Below, one piece after another: positions 15,100-22,431 of a stretch of DNA of 32,893 bases (positions are counted from its first letter, which is position 1; each line of letters starts with the position of its first letter). The stretch comes from Chthonomonas sp. UBA6659 (GTDB lineage: Bacteria; Armatimonadota; Fimbriimonadia; Fimbriimonadales; Fimbriimonadaceae). The DNA is taken from positions 1-32,893 of the forward strand of contig DKKT01000023.1 of assembly GCA_002455425.1 (NCBI GenBank). Reading direction: 5' to 3'. A program made the translations under genes and the position numbers. Below the pieces are notes generated by a model. That model was not told where the DNA came from. It saw only the letters and a list, made by a program, of their open reading frames with translations, and ran no database searches.

Positions 15100-16842
15100 A
15101 TGATGAGATTTCATATCATCCCACTACTTGCGTTATTGCTGCTTATTCCGATGATCGGTCGGGCAGAATCGTCGGCAGTCGAGGGCTCACAGTATGCCGT
15201 CAGATGGGCGATTCGCGATCGACTCGGCCCCGACCACAAGGTCGTGTTTGAAGCGACAAACGAGAGCGTTCTGAGCCTTACCGAGATGAAAGTCGAGGGC
15301 CGAGCTCACGTCAATCGGGACGATGATTGGAGGGTTGAGCGCTCCTTTCGGTTCAGCGTCAAGACCAAGAACGATGGGTCTTCCTGCCGAGACTTGAGCA
15401 TCACATTCTCGAACGGTGAGGAGTTCTCCGTTCGGGGTCCAATCGATACGAACGGTCACAACGACGACTTCCTCCATATCTCTCGACCCGAGATGTACCA
15501 GCGTTATGAATCTGGTGACGTTCGATTCGAGGGTAGGGCGCGATCCGACGTGACCATACGGGTCTTTGACGAGCGCGACCGACTGGTGGCCGAGATGTTC
15601 ACCCAGACCCGCGAGGGTCGATTCAGCCGCGTGATTCAGCTGCCGGCCGGCAGATACCGAGGGAAGGTCAGCACCCAAGATGCGCGTGACGCGGAAGAAG
15701 TCCGATTCAGCGTACGGACCAGCGGCGGCGACTGGGGAGGCACAAGTCCGGGCAAGAAAGCTTCCATCTCGATCACCGAGCCATCGGATGGGGCTCGCGT
15801 CGATCAGAGTTTCACGATTTCAGGGCGATCGACCGTACGGTCGCTGCGCCTCAGGATTTTGGACGACCGTCAGCGAGAGGTCTTGCGCCGTGATATCGAT
15901 GTCGACGGGAGCTCTTGGAAGGTGAAGAGCAAGCTCGGTCCTGGGCGCTATCGCGTCGAAGTGCGTTCCGACGACGGTCGCACTAGCGATGTGAAATCGT
16001 TTGAGGTGATGGGTTCCGCGCGTTTTCGGGTGACTGAGCCGGCCGAAGGAAGAGAAATGCGAGGGCCACGAGTCACCGTAGCCGGAGAGAGCGCAGAGCG
16101 GTCTGTTCGGGTTCAGATCTGGGATGATCGAGGCAACCTCGCCGTCGGACGAGATGTGCCGACCCGCGATGGCTACTTCAACACCCAAGTGCCGCTCGCG
16201 AACGGCAACTACCGACTCGAGGTAAGGAGCGGAAGCGACCGCCGCGCGTTCAACTTCGCCGTCCGCGGAGGCGATGAGCCCAGCCCCGGGCTCAAGGTCA
16301 CGGTGCGGCTGTCCGATCCTAAGCGCGACGGGACCGTGGATGGCCCGCGAGTAACCATTGCCGGCAACAGCTCCGGGTCATCGGTGCGGGTCCAAGTCTT
16401 CGACGATCGCAACAACCGAGTCGCAGATCGAGACGTGCCGACAAAGGGCGACTACTTCAACACGCAACTGGTTCTGAATCCGGGTCGGTATCGGGTTCGG
16501 GCCGAAGCCCGAGATCGGAGCGATTACGAGGAGTTTTGGTTCACGGTTCGCGGAGGTGACAAGGACAAGGACAAGGATCAGGGTCGTGACTTTCTCACGG
16601 TCGAAGCACCCAAGCGTGATGAAACGGTCCGAGGTCCGCGCGTGACCTTCTCGGGCAGGGCTTCAGGACGCCTCGTCACCGTTCGAATCTGGGATGACCG
16701 CAACAACCAAGTCGGCTCACGTGACGTTCCCACCCAGGACGGTTACTTCAACACTCAGATGCAGTTGCCCAATGGTCGTTACCGAGTGCGATTCATCACC
16801 CAATCCGGGCGACAAGAGGAGTCGACGTTCAGCGTGAAGTAG
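15100..16842 (+). CDS. secreted protein with five Ig-like (bacterial beta-sandwich) repeats
   Basis: This 580-residue protein has a signal peptide (about 1-22), a unique N-terminal domain (25-125), and five tandem beta-sandwich repeats at about 126-207, 222-305, 308-390, 398-486 and 498-580. Repeats 3-5 share GPRVT..G..sG..V.V.i.DDR.N.v..RDVPT.dGYFNTQ....NGrYRvr and are close to one another, while repeats 1 and 2 are more diverged. This points to growth by recent duplication at the C-terminal end. A KDKDKDQGRD linker separates repeats 4 and 5. Such proteins are usually surface or adhesive; no anchor or catalytic domain is seen. GAGG at 15092-15095 fits ATG 15103 slightly better than ATG 15100. 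Confidence 0.7.
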   Translation: MMRFHIIPLLALLLLIPMIGRAESSAVEGSQYAVRWAIRDRLGPDHKVVFEATNESVLSLTEMKVEGRAHVNRDDDWRVERSFRFSVKTKNDGSSCRDLSITFSNGEEFSVRGPIDTNGHNDDFLHISRPEMYQRYESGDVRFEGRARSDVTIRVFDERDRLVAEMFTQTREGRFSRVIQLPAGRYRGKVSTQDARDAEEVRFSVRTSGGDWGGTSPGKKASISITEPSDGARVDQSFTISGRSTVRSLRLRILDDRQREVLRRDIDVDGSSWKVKSKLGPGRYRVEVRSDDGRTSDVKSFEVMGSARFRVTEPAEGREMRGPRVTVAGESAERSVRVQIWDDRGNLAVGRDVPTRDGYFNTQVPLANGNYRLEVRSGSDRRAFNFAVRGGDEPSPGLKVTVRLSDPKRDGTVDGPRVTIAGNSSGSSVRVQVFDDRNNRVADRDVPTKGDYFNTQLVLNPGRYRVRAEARDRSDYEEFWFTVRGGDKDKDKDQGRDFLTVEAPKRDETVRGPRVTFSGRASGRLVTVRIWDDRNNQVGSRDVPTQDGYFNTQMQLPNGRYRVRFITQSGRQEESTFSVK

Positions 16843-16849
16843 GCGTGTG

Positions 16850-16872
16850 GCCTCCGAACCCGTTTCGGAGGC
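16850..16872 (+). terminator. hairpin between the Ig-repeat gene and the PliG-like gene
   Basis: Arms GCCTCCGAA and TTCGGAGGC enclose a 5-nt loop. The hairpin stands 8 bp after the upstream stop. There is no T-run, so it may be a weak terminator or an mRNA-end stabiliser. Confidence 0.5.
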
Positions 16873-16898
16873 ACGCCGAATCCTACTTAGGATAGATC

Positions 16899-17618
16899 AT
16901 GAGAACAGTTCTAGCAATTCTTGTCCTTTCGCTCGCCGCCTTCAGCTTCTCGCAGCGCGAAGTGCGGGTCGAGCTCAAATCCGGTACCAAGTCCTTCGAA
17001 GGCTCGATCAAGGGAAGAGACTACGCAGACTACGTGGTCAAGGCTGGTGCCGGGCAGTCGTTGGCGGTGAGCCTGAGCGCTCAAGGCGCCCGTCCATTCT
17101 TCAACGTATTGCCGCCCGGCTCCCAAGGCGAAGCCATGCACAATGGAAGCGAGTTCGGATCCAAGATGCCGGCCCGAAGGCTGCCTTCCGACGGGGAATA
17201 CCGCGTCCGCGTGTACCTGCTGGGTGCGGCCCAATCCGAAGGCAAGACGAGCCGCTTCCGGCTCACCCTGACGCTCAGCGGTAAGGCGCTCCCTGCCCGT
17301 ACCGGAGCGAGTGACAAGAAGATCCCGGGGACACCGTACCATGCACAAGGTCCTGTCCCAGTCAGAATTGAACTTGAGCCAGATCGTAAGTCCGGCGAGG
17401 GAGCCGTCATCAGGCGTGTGGGGAATGGCAATGCAACTGTCGATCTTCGGTCGGGTCGGCTGGTGAGAAGAGTCCTCTTCGTCGGAGGCAAGCCGGTCGC
17501 ATCCGATTCCAGAGAGGTCATGAAGGTCTCTCGAAAGGGCGACGTCACCGTGATCCGGTTCGGAGACCGTCCGTCCGAGGAGTACTCGGTGCCCGATGCC
17601 ATGATCTTCGGCGGATAG
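16899..17618 (+). CDS. secreted PliG-like (g-type lysozyme inhibitor-like) protein
   Basis: This 239-residue protein has a signal peptide (about 1-18, ending FSFSQ). Residues about 20-130 match the PliG/YcgK pattern: KSGTKSFEGSIKGRDYADYVVKA, then GQSLAVSLS, FFNVLPPGSQGEAMHNGS and a C-terminal strand RVRVYLLGAA. PliG is a periplasmic inhibitor of goose-type lysozyme. The last 70 residues (from IRRVGNGNATVDL to EEYSVPDAMIFGG) match a conserved tail I remember from uncharacterised secreted proteins with this domain. TAGGAT at 16888-16893, 5 nt before the ATG, may be a -10 box. Inhibitory function is not proven by sequence. Confidence 0.6.
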   Translation: MRTVLAILVLSLAAFSFSQREVRVELKSGTKSFEGSIKGRDYADYVVKAGAGQSLAVSLSAQGARPFFNVLPPGSQGEAMHNGSEFGSKMPARRLPSDGEYRVRVYLLGAAQSEGKTSRFRLTLTLSGKALPARTGASDKKIPGTPYHAQGPVPVRIELEPDRKSGEGAVIRRVGNGNATVDLRSGRLVRRVLFVGGKPVASDSREVMKVSRKGDVTVIRFGDRPSEEYSVPDAMIFGG

Positions 17619-17624
17619 GCTCGG

Positions 17625-17667
17625 GCAGTGTGGCACGGCCCACGACAGGCGGGCCGTGCCACACTGC
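17625..17667. other. perfect 17-bp inverted repeat before arginase
   Basis: The arms GCAGTGTGGCACGGCCC (17625-17641) and GGGCCGTGCCACACTGC (17651-17667) are exact reverse complements around a 9-nt loop. The structure fills the gap between the PliG-like stop (6 bp away) and the arginase ATG (6 bp away). There is no T-tract, so it may be a terminator, an attenuator or an operator. It would place a very stable stem against the arginase start codon. Confidence 0.8.
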
Positions 17668-17673
17668 TGGTCG

Positions 17674-18648
17674 ATGATCGACCTGATCGGCGTTCCGTTC
17701 GACCTCTGCGGCCGGAGAGCCGGCTCGCGCCTCGGACCGGCCGCACTGCGGCTTGCGGAGCTCGGGCCAACCCTCCAAGGGCTCGGCTTTCCCGTCTCGG
17801 ACTTAGGCGACGTGGCCGCGATCGTCGAAGAGACCGACCCCAAAGGCCTGAAGGGGTTTTCGAGCGCCCACACCACCTATGTGAACCTCCGGGAGACCGT
17901 CCGGGCGACCCTCAAGCGGGGACGCACGCCGATGGTGCTCGGGGGCGACCACAGCCTCGCGATCGGCAGCATCGCCGGGGCGATCGGGGTGTTCGGGGCC
18001 GACGTCGCCGTACTGTGGATCGACGCCCACGTCGACCTCAACTCGCCGCGCACGTCGAGCTCCGGTAACCTCCACGGGATGCCGGTCGCAGCCCTCATGG
18101 GCATGGACTCGGGGACCGAGGGCATCATCGACGACCAGTGGCGCCTCCTGATCGAGGAGGTCGTCCCCCGACCGCATCTGGTCGGGCGCCGCTTCGGCTG
18201 GATCGGGCTGCGCGATGCCGACGAAGGGGAGCGCCGCGCGATCGATGGTCTTCCCGCCTCCTTCGCGACGACGATGCAAGACATCGATCGCTTCGGAATC
18301 GAGCGCTTGGTCGAAGGCTTCGACCGTTGGATGCGTGAATCGGGAGCGTCCCGGCTTTGGATCAGCTTCGATGTCGACGTCCTCGATCCGATTCTCGCGC
18401 CCGGAACCGGGACCGCCGTTCGCGGGGGCCTTTCCTACCGAGAGGCCCATCTGCTGGCCGAAGTCATGCGACAGAAGCTCGACACCCGCGATTGCCCCTA
18501 CACCTTGGTCGGCCTAGACCTCGTGGAAACGAATCCCCTGTACGATACTCACAACGAGACGGCGCGAATGGCGGTCGAGTGGATCGCGTCGCTCTTCGGC
18601 AAGACGATCCTGGGCGGGCCGTCCCGATTTGGGGATCGCTGGAGCTAG
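17674..18648 (+). CDS. rocF: arginase / ureohydrolase
   Basis: This 324-residue ureohydrolase would cleave L-arginine to ornithine and urea with a binuclear Mn centre. Metal ligand motifs are GGDHS (H93), DAHVD (D117, H119, D121) and SFDVDVLDP (D233, D235), all intact. The N-terminal IGVPFDLCGRRAGSRLGPAALR and the substrate-side NLHGMPVAAL segment fit arginase better than agmatinase or formimidoylglutamase. I start at ATG 17674 (MIDLIGVPF); the longer frame begins inside the hairpin. No Shine-Dalgarno sequence is visible. The TAG stop overlaps the TAG of the convergent MFS gene in a CTAG. Confidence 0.88.
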   Translation: MIDLIGVPFDLCGRRAGSRLGPAALRLAELGPTLQGLGFPVSDLGDVAAIVEETDPKGLKGFSSAHTTYVNLRETVRATLKRGRTPMVLGGDHSLAIGSIAGAIGVFGADVAVLWIDAHVDLNSPRTSSSGNLHGMPVAALMGMDSGTEGIIDDQWRLLIEEVVPRPHLVGRRFGWIGLRDADEGERRAIDGLPASFATTMQDIDRFGIERLVEGFDRWMRESGASRLWISFDVDVLDPILAPGTGTAVRGGLSYREAHLLAEVMRQKLDTRDCPYTLVGLDLVETNPLYDTHNETARMAVEWIASLFGKTILGGPSRFGDRWS

Positions 18649-19817
18649 GCGGCCGCAGGCAAACGGATCGAGCGGCTGAGAAAGGCCGGAACACAGACCA
18701 GGAGCCCTGCCAACGCATAGGGCGCCCAGAACGCGAGGTCGAAGAGCTGATTTCCGATCATCGGACCGAGGATGCGCGCGCAGGCGCCGAGCGCTTGGGT
18801 CAAGCCGAAACTCCCGCCTTGCATGTCGGCCGGAGCCGCCCGCGAGATCAGGCTGCTGAGGCACGGCTGGGCCAGGCCCGTCGCCAAGCCCATTACCACG
18901 ATTCCTGCGATTTGGGGCAGCCAGGGCGGCGCGAATGGCACGATCGCGAGCATCGGGGCGATGACCAGGTACGCCGCTCGCACCACGCGCACTTCTCCCC
19001 ATCGTTTGACCGCGAGGCGGACCAGCGCCCCTTGGGTCACGGCACTGACGACGCCGACGAGAGCCAGCAGGTAGCTCCCTTCCTGCTGAGTCAGACCGAA
19101 GTGCTTTACGACCAAAAGGAAGTACGTGCTCTCGAGGTTCGAGAACGCAAAGTTGTAAACGAAAAACAACGCGAGAAGCAAACCGAACGTCGGAGTGCGG
19201 AGAGCGATGAGAAGGTTCGCAAGCGTCGATTGGCGAGCCTTCGCCTCGACCGCCGCCTTGACGCTCTCGGGCAGGAGGAAGAGGACAAACAGGAAGTTGA
19301 CGAACCCCAGACCCGCGGCCACATAGCCCATCACGAGAGGCTTGCCGCCCCCGAGTTGGACGAGATACGCCCCGATCACAGGCCCGAGAACGAATCCGAG
19401 CCCGAAGGCGGCCCCGATCAGGCCCATGCCCCGTGCACGCTCCTCCGGCGTCGTCACGTCGGCGATGTAGGCGTAGGCGACCCCGAGATTGGCTCCTGCG
19501 ACCCCGGCCAGAACGCGAGCGACGAACATCGCCCAGAGCACATCCGCGTGGGCATAGAACAGGAACGACACCGTCGCGAGGATCGTCGAGACGAGCAAGA
19601 TCTTCCTCCGCCCCAAGGTGTCGCTCAATCTGCCCAGGAACGGGGCGGTGAGCAATTGGGCAAGACTGAACGTCGCGATGAGAAGTCCGCGGACAAACCC
19701 GTGCGCGCCCAGTTCGTCGCCCCGCAGTTGGATGTCGGGAATGACCAGCCCGAAGCTGAGCATGTCCAGGAAGACCGTGAGGAACACGGCGACAATCGGG
19801 GAGAGGCGACGCGGCAC
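18645..19817 (-). CDS. MFS transporter, TetA-like drug/proton antiporter (DHA1 type)
   Basis: This 390-residue major facilitator has about 12 predicted membrane spans. Motif A is between TM2 and TM3 (GRLSDTLGRRKIL). The N-terminal FLDMLSFGLVIPDIQL is typical of TetA/Bcr-like exporters. The TM5 motif LGPVIGAYL is present. The frame extends upstream to 19985, but that extension only translates an intergenic repeat. The likely start is GTG 19817, with CACAAT five bases upstream, just ahead of the first transmembrane segment. The substrate is unknown and it need not be tetracycline. Its stop overlaps the arginase stop. Confidence 0.85.
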   Translation of the reverse strand: MPRRLSPIVAVFLTVFLDMLSFGLVIPDIQLRGDELGAHGFVRGLLIATFSLAQLLTAPFLGRLSDTLGRRKILLVSTILATVSFLFYAHADVLWAMFVARVLAGVAGANLGVAYAYIADVTTPEERARGMGLIGAAFGLGFVLGPVIGAYLVQLGGGKPLVMGYVAAGLGFVNFLFVLFLLPESVKAAVEAKARQSTLANLLIALRTPTFGLLLALFFVYNFAFSNLESTYFLLVVKHFGLTQQEGSYLLALVGVVSAVTQGALVRLAVKRWGEVRVVRAAYLVIAPMLAIVPFAPPWLPQIAGIVVMGLATGLAQPCLSSLISRAAPADMQGGSFGLTQALGACARILGPMIGNQLFDLAFWAPYALAGLLVCVPAFLSRSIRLPAAA

Positions 19818-19850
19818 ACTCCATTGTGCCTGGAGTCCGCGCTCCGAATC

Positions 19851-20062
19851 CCTTCTCCTAGCCGGAAGGGTTGTGCCAGGAGGAGGCCCGAAACCCCTTC
19901 TCCTTGCCGGATGGGTTGTGCCGGGAGGGAGAAGGGGCAGGGGATGAGGGTTCCGATGAATCGGGTCTGCCGACCCTCCCCGCATTCAACGAACACAGAG
20001 TCCAACTTGACCCTCACCCCCTACCCCCTCTCCCTTCGCACAGTCATTGAAAGGCGAGGGGG
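19851..20062. repeat. hairpin repeat locus 1 (half-copy, full hairpin, inverted element)
   Basis: The 314-bp gap between the MFS and DUF1801 genes holds a half-copy at 19851-19886 (arm CCTTCTCCTAGCCGG, loop AAGGGTTGTG). A full hairpin follows at 19894-19937 (arms CCCCTTCTCCTTGCCGG and CCGGGAGGGAGAAGGGG, loop ATGGGTTGTG). A minus-oriented element lies at 20024-20062 (14-bp stem with one mismatch; loop AATGACTGTGC on the minus strand). The segment from 19894 to about 20022 is a diverged copy of 21726-21850. Confidence 0.8.
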
Positions 20063-20119
20063 TCCGGAATCCGTTCTTGCGGAGTAGACGAGGCGCTAAC
20101 TCGGCGAGGGTGCGCCATC

Positions 20120-20125
20120 TAGAAT
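20120..20125 (+). promoter_or_regulatory. putative -10 box (TAGAAT) of the DUF1801 gene
   Basis: TAGAAT stands 6 nt before ATG 20132 with GCAGGT between. This matches the spacing seen at the E2 gene and at the VirK-like gene. Confidence 0.5.
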
Positions 20126-20131
20126 GCAGGT

Positions 20132-20581
20132 ATGGCCGACGGGAACCCATTCGACACATCCGAGTTCGAGGCGTTCCTGGCCGTCTATCCGCACGCCGTC
20201 CGGGAGCTCGCCCTCGCTGCGCGGCTGAGGCTCCACGCGATCGCAGGCCCGGCGAGCGACCTGATCTTCGATGCCACGAGTGCGGTTTGTGCCGGGCTCA
20301 GCTACAGCCACAACTGGCGTGACGGCTTTGTCAACATCGCCGTCTACCCGAAGCACATCACGCTCGTCTTCGCGTGGGGTGTGCGGCTCGACGACCCCGA
20401 GGGGCGTCTCAAGGGGGAGGGCAAGCAGGTGCGCCACCTGCGCCTAGCCGGAATCGACACGCTGCACGACCCCTACGTCGTCGGCCTCATCCGGCAGGCC
20501 GCCACCCAGGCGGTGCGTCCCGACCCGCCCCTCGATCCGGTCAAGATCGTCAAGGTCTACGCCGGGCCGAAGCGCCGGTGA
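20132..20581 (+). CDS. DUF1801 domain protein (YdhG-like fold)
   Basis: This 149-residue cytoplasmic protein fits the DUF1801 pattern: an N-terminal helix with FLAVYPHAVRELALAARLRLHAI, a FDATSAVCAGLSYS segment and the core strand HITLVFAWGVRLDDPEGRLKGEGKQVRHLRL. It ends in a long C-terminal helix. Family members share the YdhG-like fold and have no established biochemical role. No operon partner is obvious; the membrane-protein gene follows 151 bp later with its own promoter candidate. Confidence 0.75.
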   Translation: MADGNPFDTSEFEAFLAVYPHAVRELALAARLRLHAIAGPASDLIFDATSAVCAGLSYSHNWRDGFVNIAVYPKHITLVFAWGVRLDDPEGRLKGEGKQVRHLRLAGIDTLHDPYVVGLIRQAATQAVRPDPPLDPVKIVKVYAGPKRR

Positions 20582-20732
20582 CGCCACCCCGGAGTGTGAC
20601 CGTCAACCCGACCCTCCCGTGGGGGCGTGGGCCCGTCACACGGTTCCGTTCATGGCCACCACCGGACATCCGCTACGATGCGCCGGCGGGGATGATGAGG
20701 AGGGATTCCGTCTCGGTTACACTTCATTCAAG

Positions 20733-21509
20733 ATGAGACTACGCGAGGCACGGACAAGCGACGTTGTCAAGCATGCGGTGATGTTCCTGGTTTGCGTCGC
20801 CCTGGTGATCGCCGCGCCTTGGATCCCGGACAACGACCCGGGTAAGCCGACTCCCGATCGACTGCTGCAGGTGATGTACGGGTTTTTTGGCCTCTGCATG
20901 CTCTTCGGCTTTTTCCTCGCGCTCGGCAGGTGGCGTCGGGAGATCGTTATCGACGAAGATGGTTTGAAACTCCTGGATCGGGGAAACCTGGAGTGGAGCC
21001 TGCGATGGGAAGAGTTCGGTGGTTGGGCAAGGAGCAGCGGCGCAATCGTGGTGCTGGATCGAAGTGGGGCCGCCGTTGGTTCCTCGGAGATTGGGAAACC
21101 TGATGGCTTTACGAGCGGAGGAAGCGTCGATCGCATTCGCTTCATCGCCGAGCTGGAGAAGCACTTGCCGGAAGGAGGCTTCCGGCCAGTACCTCCCGCT
21201 CCCACACCACCCAAGGTGCTGACGACAACGTCTCGGTGCCTGATCGTCCTCTTGGCCGGAGTTGCCGTGACCGCGACCGGAGTCTACGGTCTGGATCAGA
21301 TGTTTCGGGGAGCAAGAGAAGGGGACGCGGCGCATGGAATCGCCTTGTGGCTGTTTAAGCACCGGGCCACTTGGCCTCTGATGCTCATTCCTTTGATCCT
21401 TGGTCCGCTTTTGATGGTGCAAGGTGCCTACGCTTGGCATCTCCTCATCAAGGCGCGGTGGAAGCGTGACGAAGACCCAGACGACACCAGTGCTCCCCCG
21501 CCCGCGTAG
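20733..21509 (+). CDS. membrane protein of unknown function
   Basis: This 258-residue protein has about four hydrophobic segments (roughly residues 12-28, 44-63, 163-182 and 210-235). A soluble middle part (about 68-150) of short beta strands (EIVIDEDGLKLLDRGNLEWSLRWEEFGGW) resembles a small PH-like sheet. I do not recognise a family. I start at ATG 20733 rather than the upstream GTG at 20619, because TACACT at 20718-20723 lies 9 nt before this ATG and the upstream codons are not protein-like. Its last codons (CCAGTGCTCC...) are part of a direct repeat that recurs 61 bp later. Confidence 0.6.
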   Translation: MRLREARTSDVVKHAVMFLVCVALVIAAPWIPDNDPGKPTPDRLLQVMYGFFGLCMLFGFFLALGRWRREIVIDEDGLKLLDRGNLEWSLRWEEFGGWARSSGAIVVLDRSGAAVGSSEIGKPDGFTSGGSVDRIRFIAELEKHLPEGGFRPVPPAPTPPKVLTTTSRCLIVLLAGVAVTATGVYGLDQMFRGAREGDAAHGIALWLFKHRATWPLMLIPLILGPLLMVQGAYAWHLLIKARWKRDEDPDDTSAPPPA

Positions 21510-21580
21510 GCGAGACCCGCCTTCGGCCTTCCGCGCGTCCAGGATGGCCAGTGCTCCTCCGACTGCGTAGACGAGACGGC
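21487..21580 (+). repeat. direct repeat covering the 3' end of the membrane-protein gene
   Basis: The sequence from CCAGTGCTCCCCCG at 21487 recurs as CCAGTGCTCCTCCG at 21548. About 29 of 33 bases match over a unit continuing through GCGTAGRCGAGAC. The first copy contains the stop codon of the upstream gene. The stretch from 21510 to 21943 has no gene. Beyond this repeat it holds a small hairpin at 21664-21680 (GGGGCG/CGCCCC) and hairpin repeat locus 2. Confidence 0.6.
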
Positions 21581-21685
21581 TCTCCCCCCGGCCCGAAGGG
21601 TTGGCGGACACAGCGAAGGGCGGAGCCCTGGAGTGGTTGTAACGAAATCGGGGAAGCCCTGAAGGGGCGAGAGACGCCCCTCCCA

Positions 21686-21850
21686 GGCCTTTGCCGGGGA
21701 ACTCGCGCCGGGAGGAGGTCCGGGACCCCTTCTCCTTGCCGGATGGGTTGTGCCGGGAGGGAGAAGGGGGAGGGGATGAGGGTTCCCACGAATCCTTTTC
21801 CGCCAACCCTGCATTGAACGACCAAAGAGAGTCCGACTCGACCCCCAGGA
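21686..21850. repeat. hairpin repeat locus 2
   Basis: A degenerate half-copy (about 21686-21720, with CCGG arm edges and a diverged loop) precedes a full hairpin at 21726-21769. The full hairpin has arms CCCCTTCTCCTTGCCGG and CCGGGAGGGAGAAGGGG and loop ATGGGTTGTG, identical to locus 1. About 80 bp of downstream flank (GGGGATGAGGGTTCC, later GCATTGAACGA and AGAGTCCGACT) is also shared with locus 1. Confidence 0.8.
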
Positions 21851-21929
21851 GCTGTCGAGGGGACGATACGACCGCGCCCTTCTACCGAGACCACGACGCA
21901 GCACTGTGAGAGGGCGCGTCCACGCTCGG

Positions 21930-21935
21930 TACACT
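21930..21935 (+). promoter_or_regulatory. putative -10 box (TACACT) of smpB
   Basis: TACACT stands 8 nt before the smpB ATG with CTGACTCC between and no Shine-Dalgarno sequence. The spacing is compatible with a leaderless or near-leaderless transcript. Confidence 0.45.
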
Positions 21936-21943
21936 CTGACTCC

Positions 21944-22417
21944 ATGGCGAAGAAGGGCAAGGAAGACAAGAAGCCAGGCCCGGCCTCGATCCACAACCGC
22001 AAGGCGCGCTACGACTACGAGATCATCGAGACGTTCGAAGCCGGCGTAGCACTGATCGGGGCCGAGGTCAAGAGCATCTATCTCGGTCGAGTGAACCTGA
22101 CCGACGCCTATTGCCGTGTAATGAACGGCGAGGCCTGGCTGCTCAACGCCGATATCGAGCCCTACGACAAGACCCACCATTTCGCCCCCGAGCGACGCCG
22201 CGACCGCAAACTCCTCCTCCACCGACGCGAGATCGATCTCATCAGTCGCAAGGCCCAGGAGAAGGGTCTCACGATCATCCCGCTCGCGATGTACTTCAAG
22301 CGAGGCAAGGTGAAAGTCGAAGTCGCTCTCGGTCGAGGCAAGCGCCAATACGACAAGCGCGAGCAGATCGCCAAGAAGGAAGAGCGGCGCGAGCGCGAAC
22401 GCGGCGCTCGCGACTAG
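21944..22417 (+). CDS. smpB: SsrA (tmRNA)-binding protein SmpB
   Basis: SmpB binds tmRNA and brings it to stalled ribosomes for trans-translation. The 157-residue length is normal. Family segments include the N-terminal NRKARYDYEIIETFEAGVALIGAEVKSIYLGRVNLTDAYCRV with the usual central motifs. C-terminal segments are KGLTIIPLAMYFKRGKVKVEVALGRGKRQYDKRE and a basic tail. I looked for a tmRNA gene in the adjacent gaps and did not find one. The VirK-like gene follows after 14 bp but has its own -10-like box. Confidence 0.96.
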   Translation: MAKKGKEDKKPGPASIHNRKARYDYEIIETFEAGVALIGAEVKSIYLGRVNLTDAYCRVMNGEAWLLNADIEPYDKTHHFAPERRRDRKLLLHRREIDLISRKAQEKGLTIIPLAMYFKRGKVKVEVALGRGKRQYDKREQIAKKEERRERERGARD

Positions 22418-22419
22418 TC

Positions 22420-22425
22420 CACAAT
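22420..22425 (+). promoter_or_regulatory. putative -10 box (CACAAT) of the VirK-like gene
   Basis: CACAAT followed by CGGGCG and then ATG 22432 gives a 6-nt spacing. The AATCGG core matches the E2 gene and the hydrolase operon. Confidence 0.45.
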
Positions 22426-22431
22426 CGGGCG

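Noticed and set aside
19818..19985. N-terminal extension of the MFS gene
   Set aside because: The extra 56 codons translate the intergenic hairpin repeat. The same peptide-like text appears from the copy at 21.7 kb, and the membrane protein naturally begins at GTG 19817.
21510..21943. tmRNA (ssrA) gene next to smpB
   Set aside because: I looked for the tRNA-like ends and a tag reading frame in this gap and saw only repeats.
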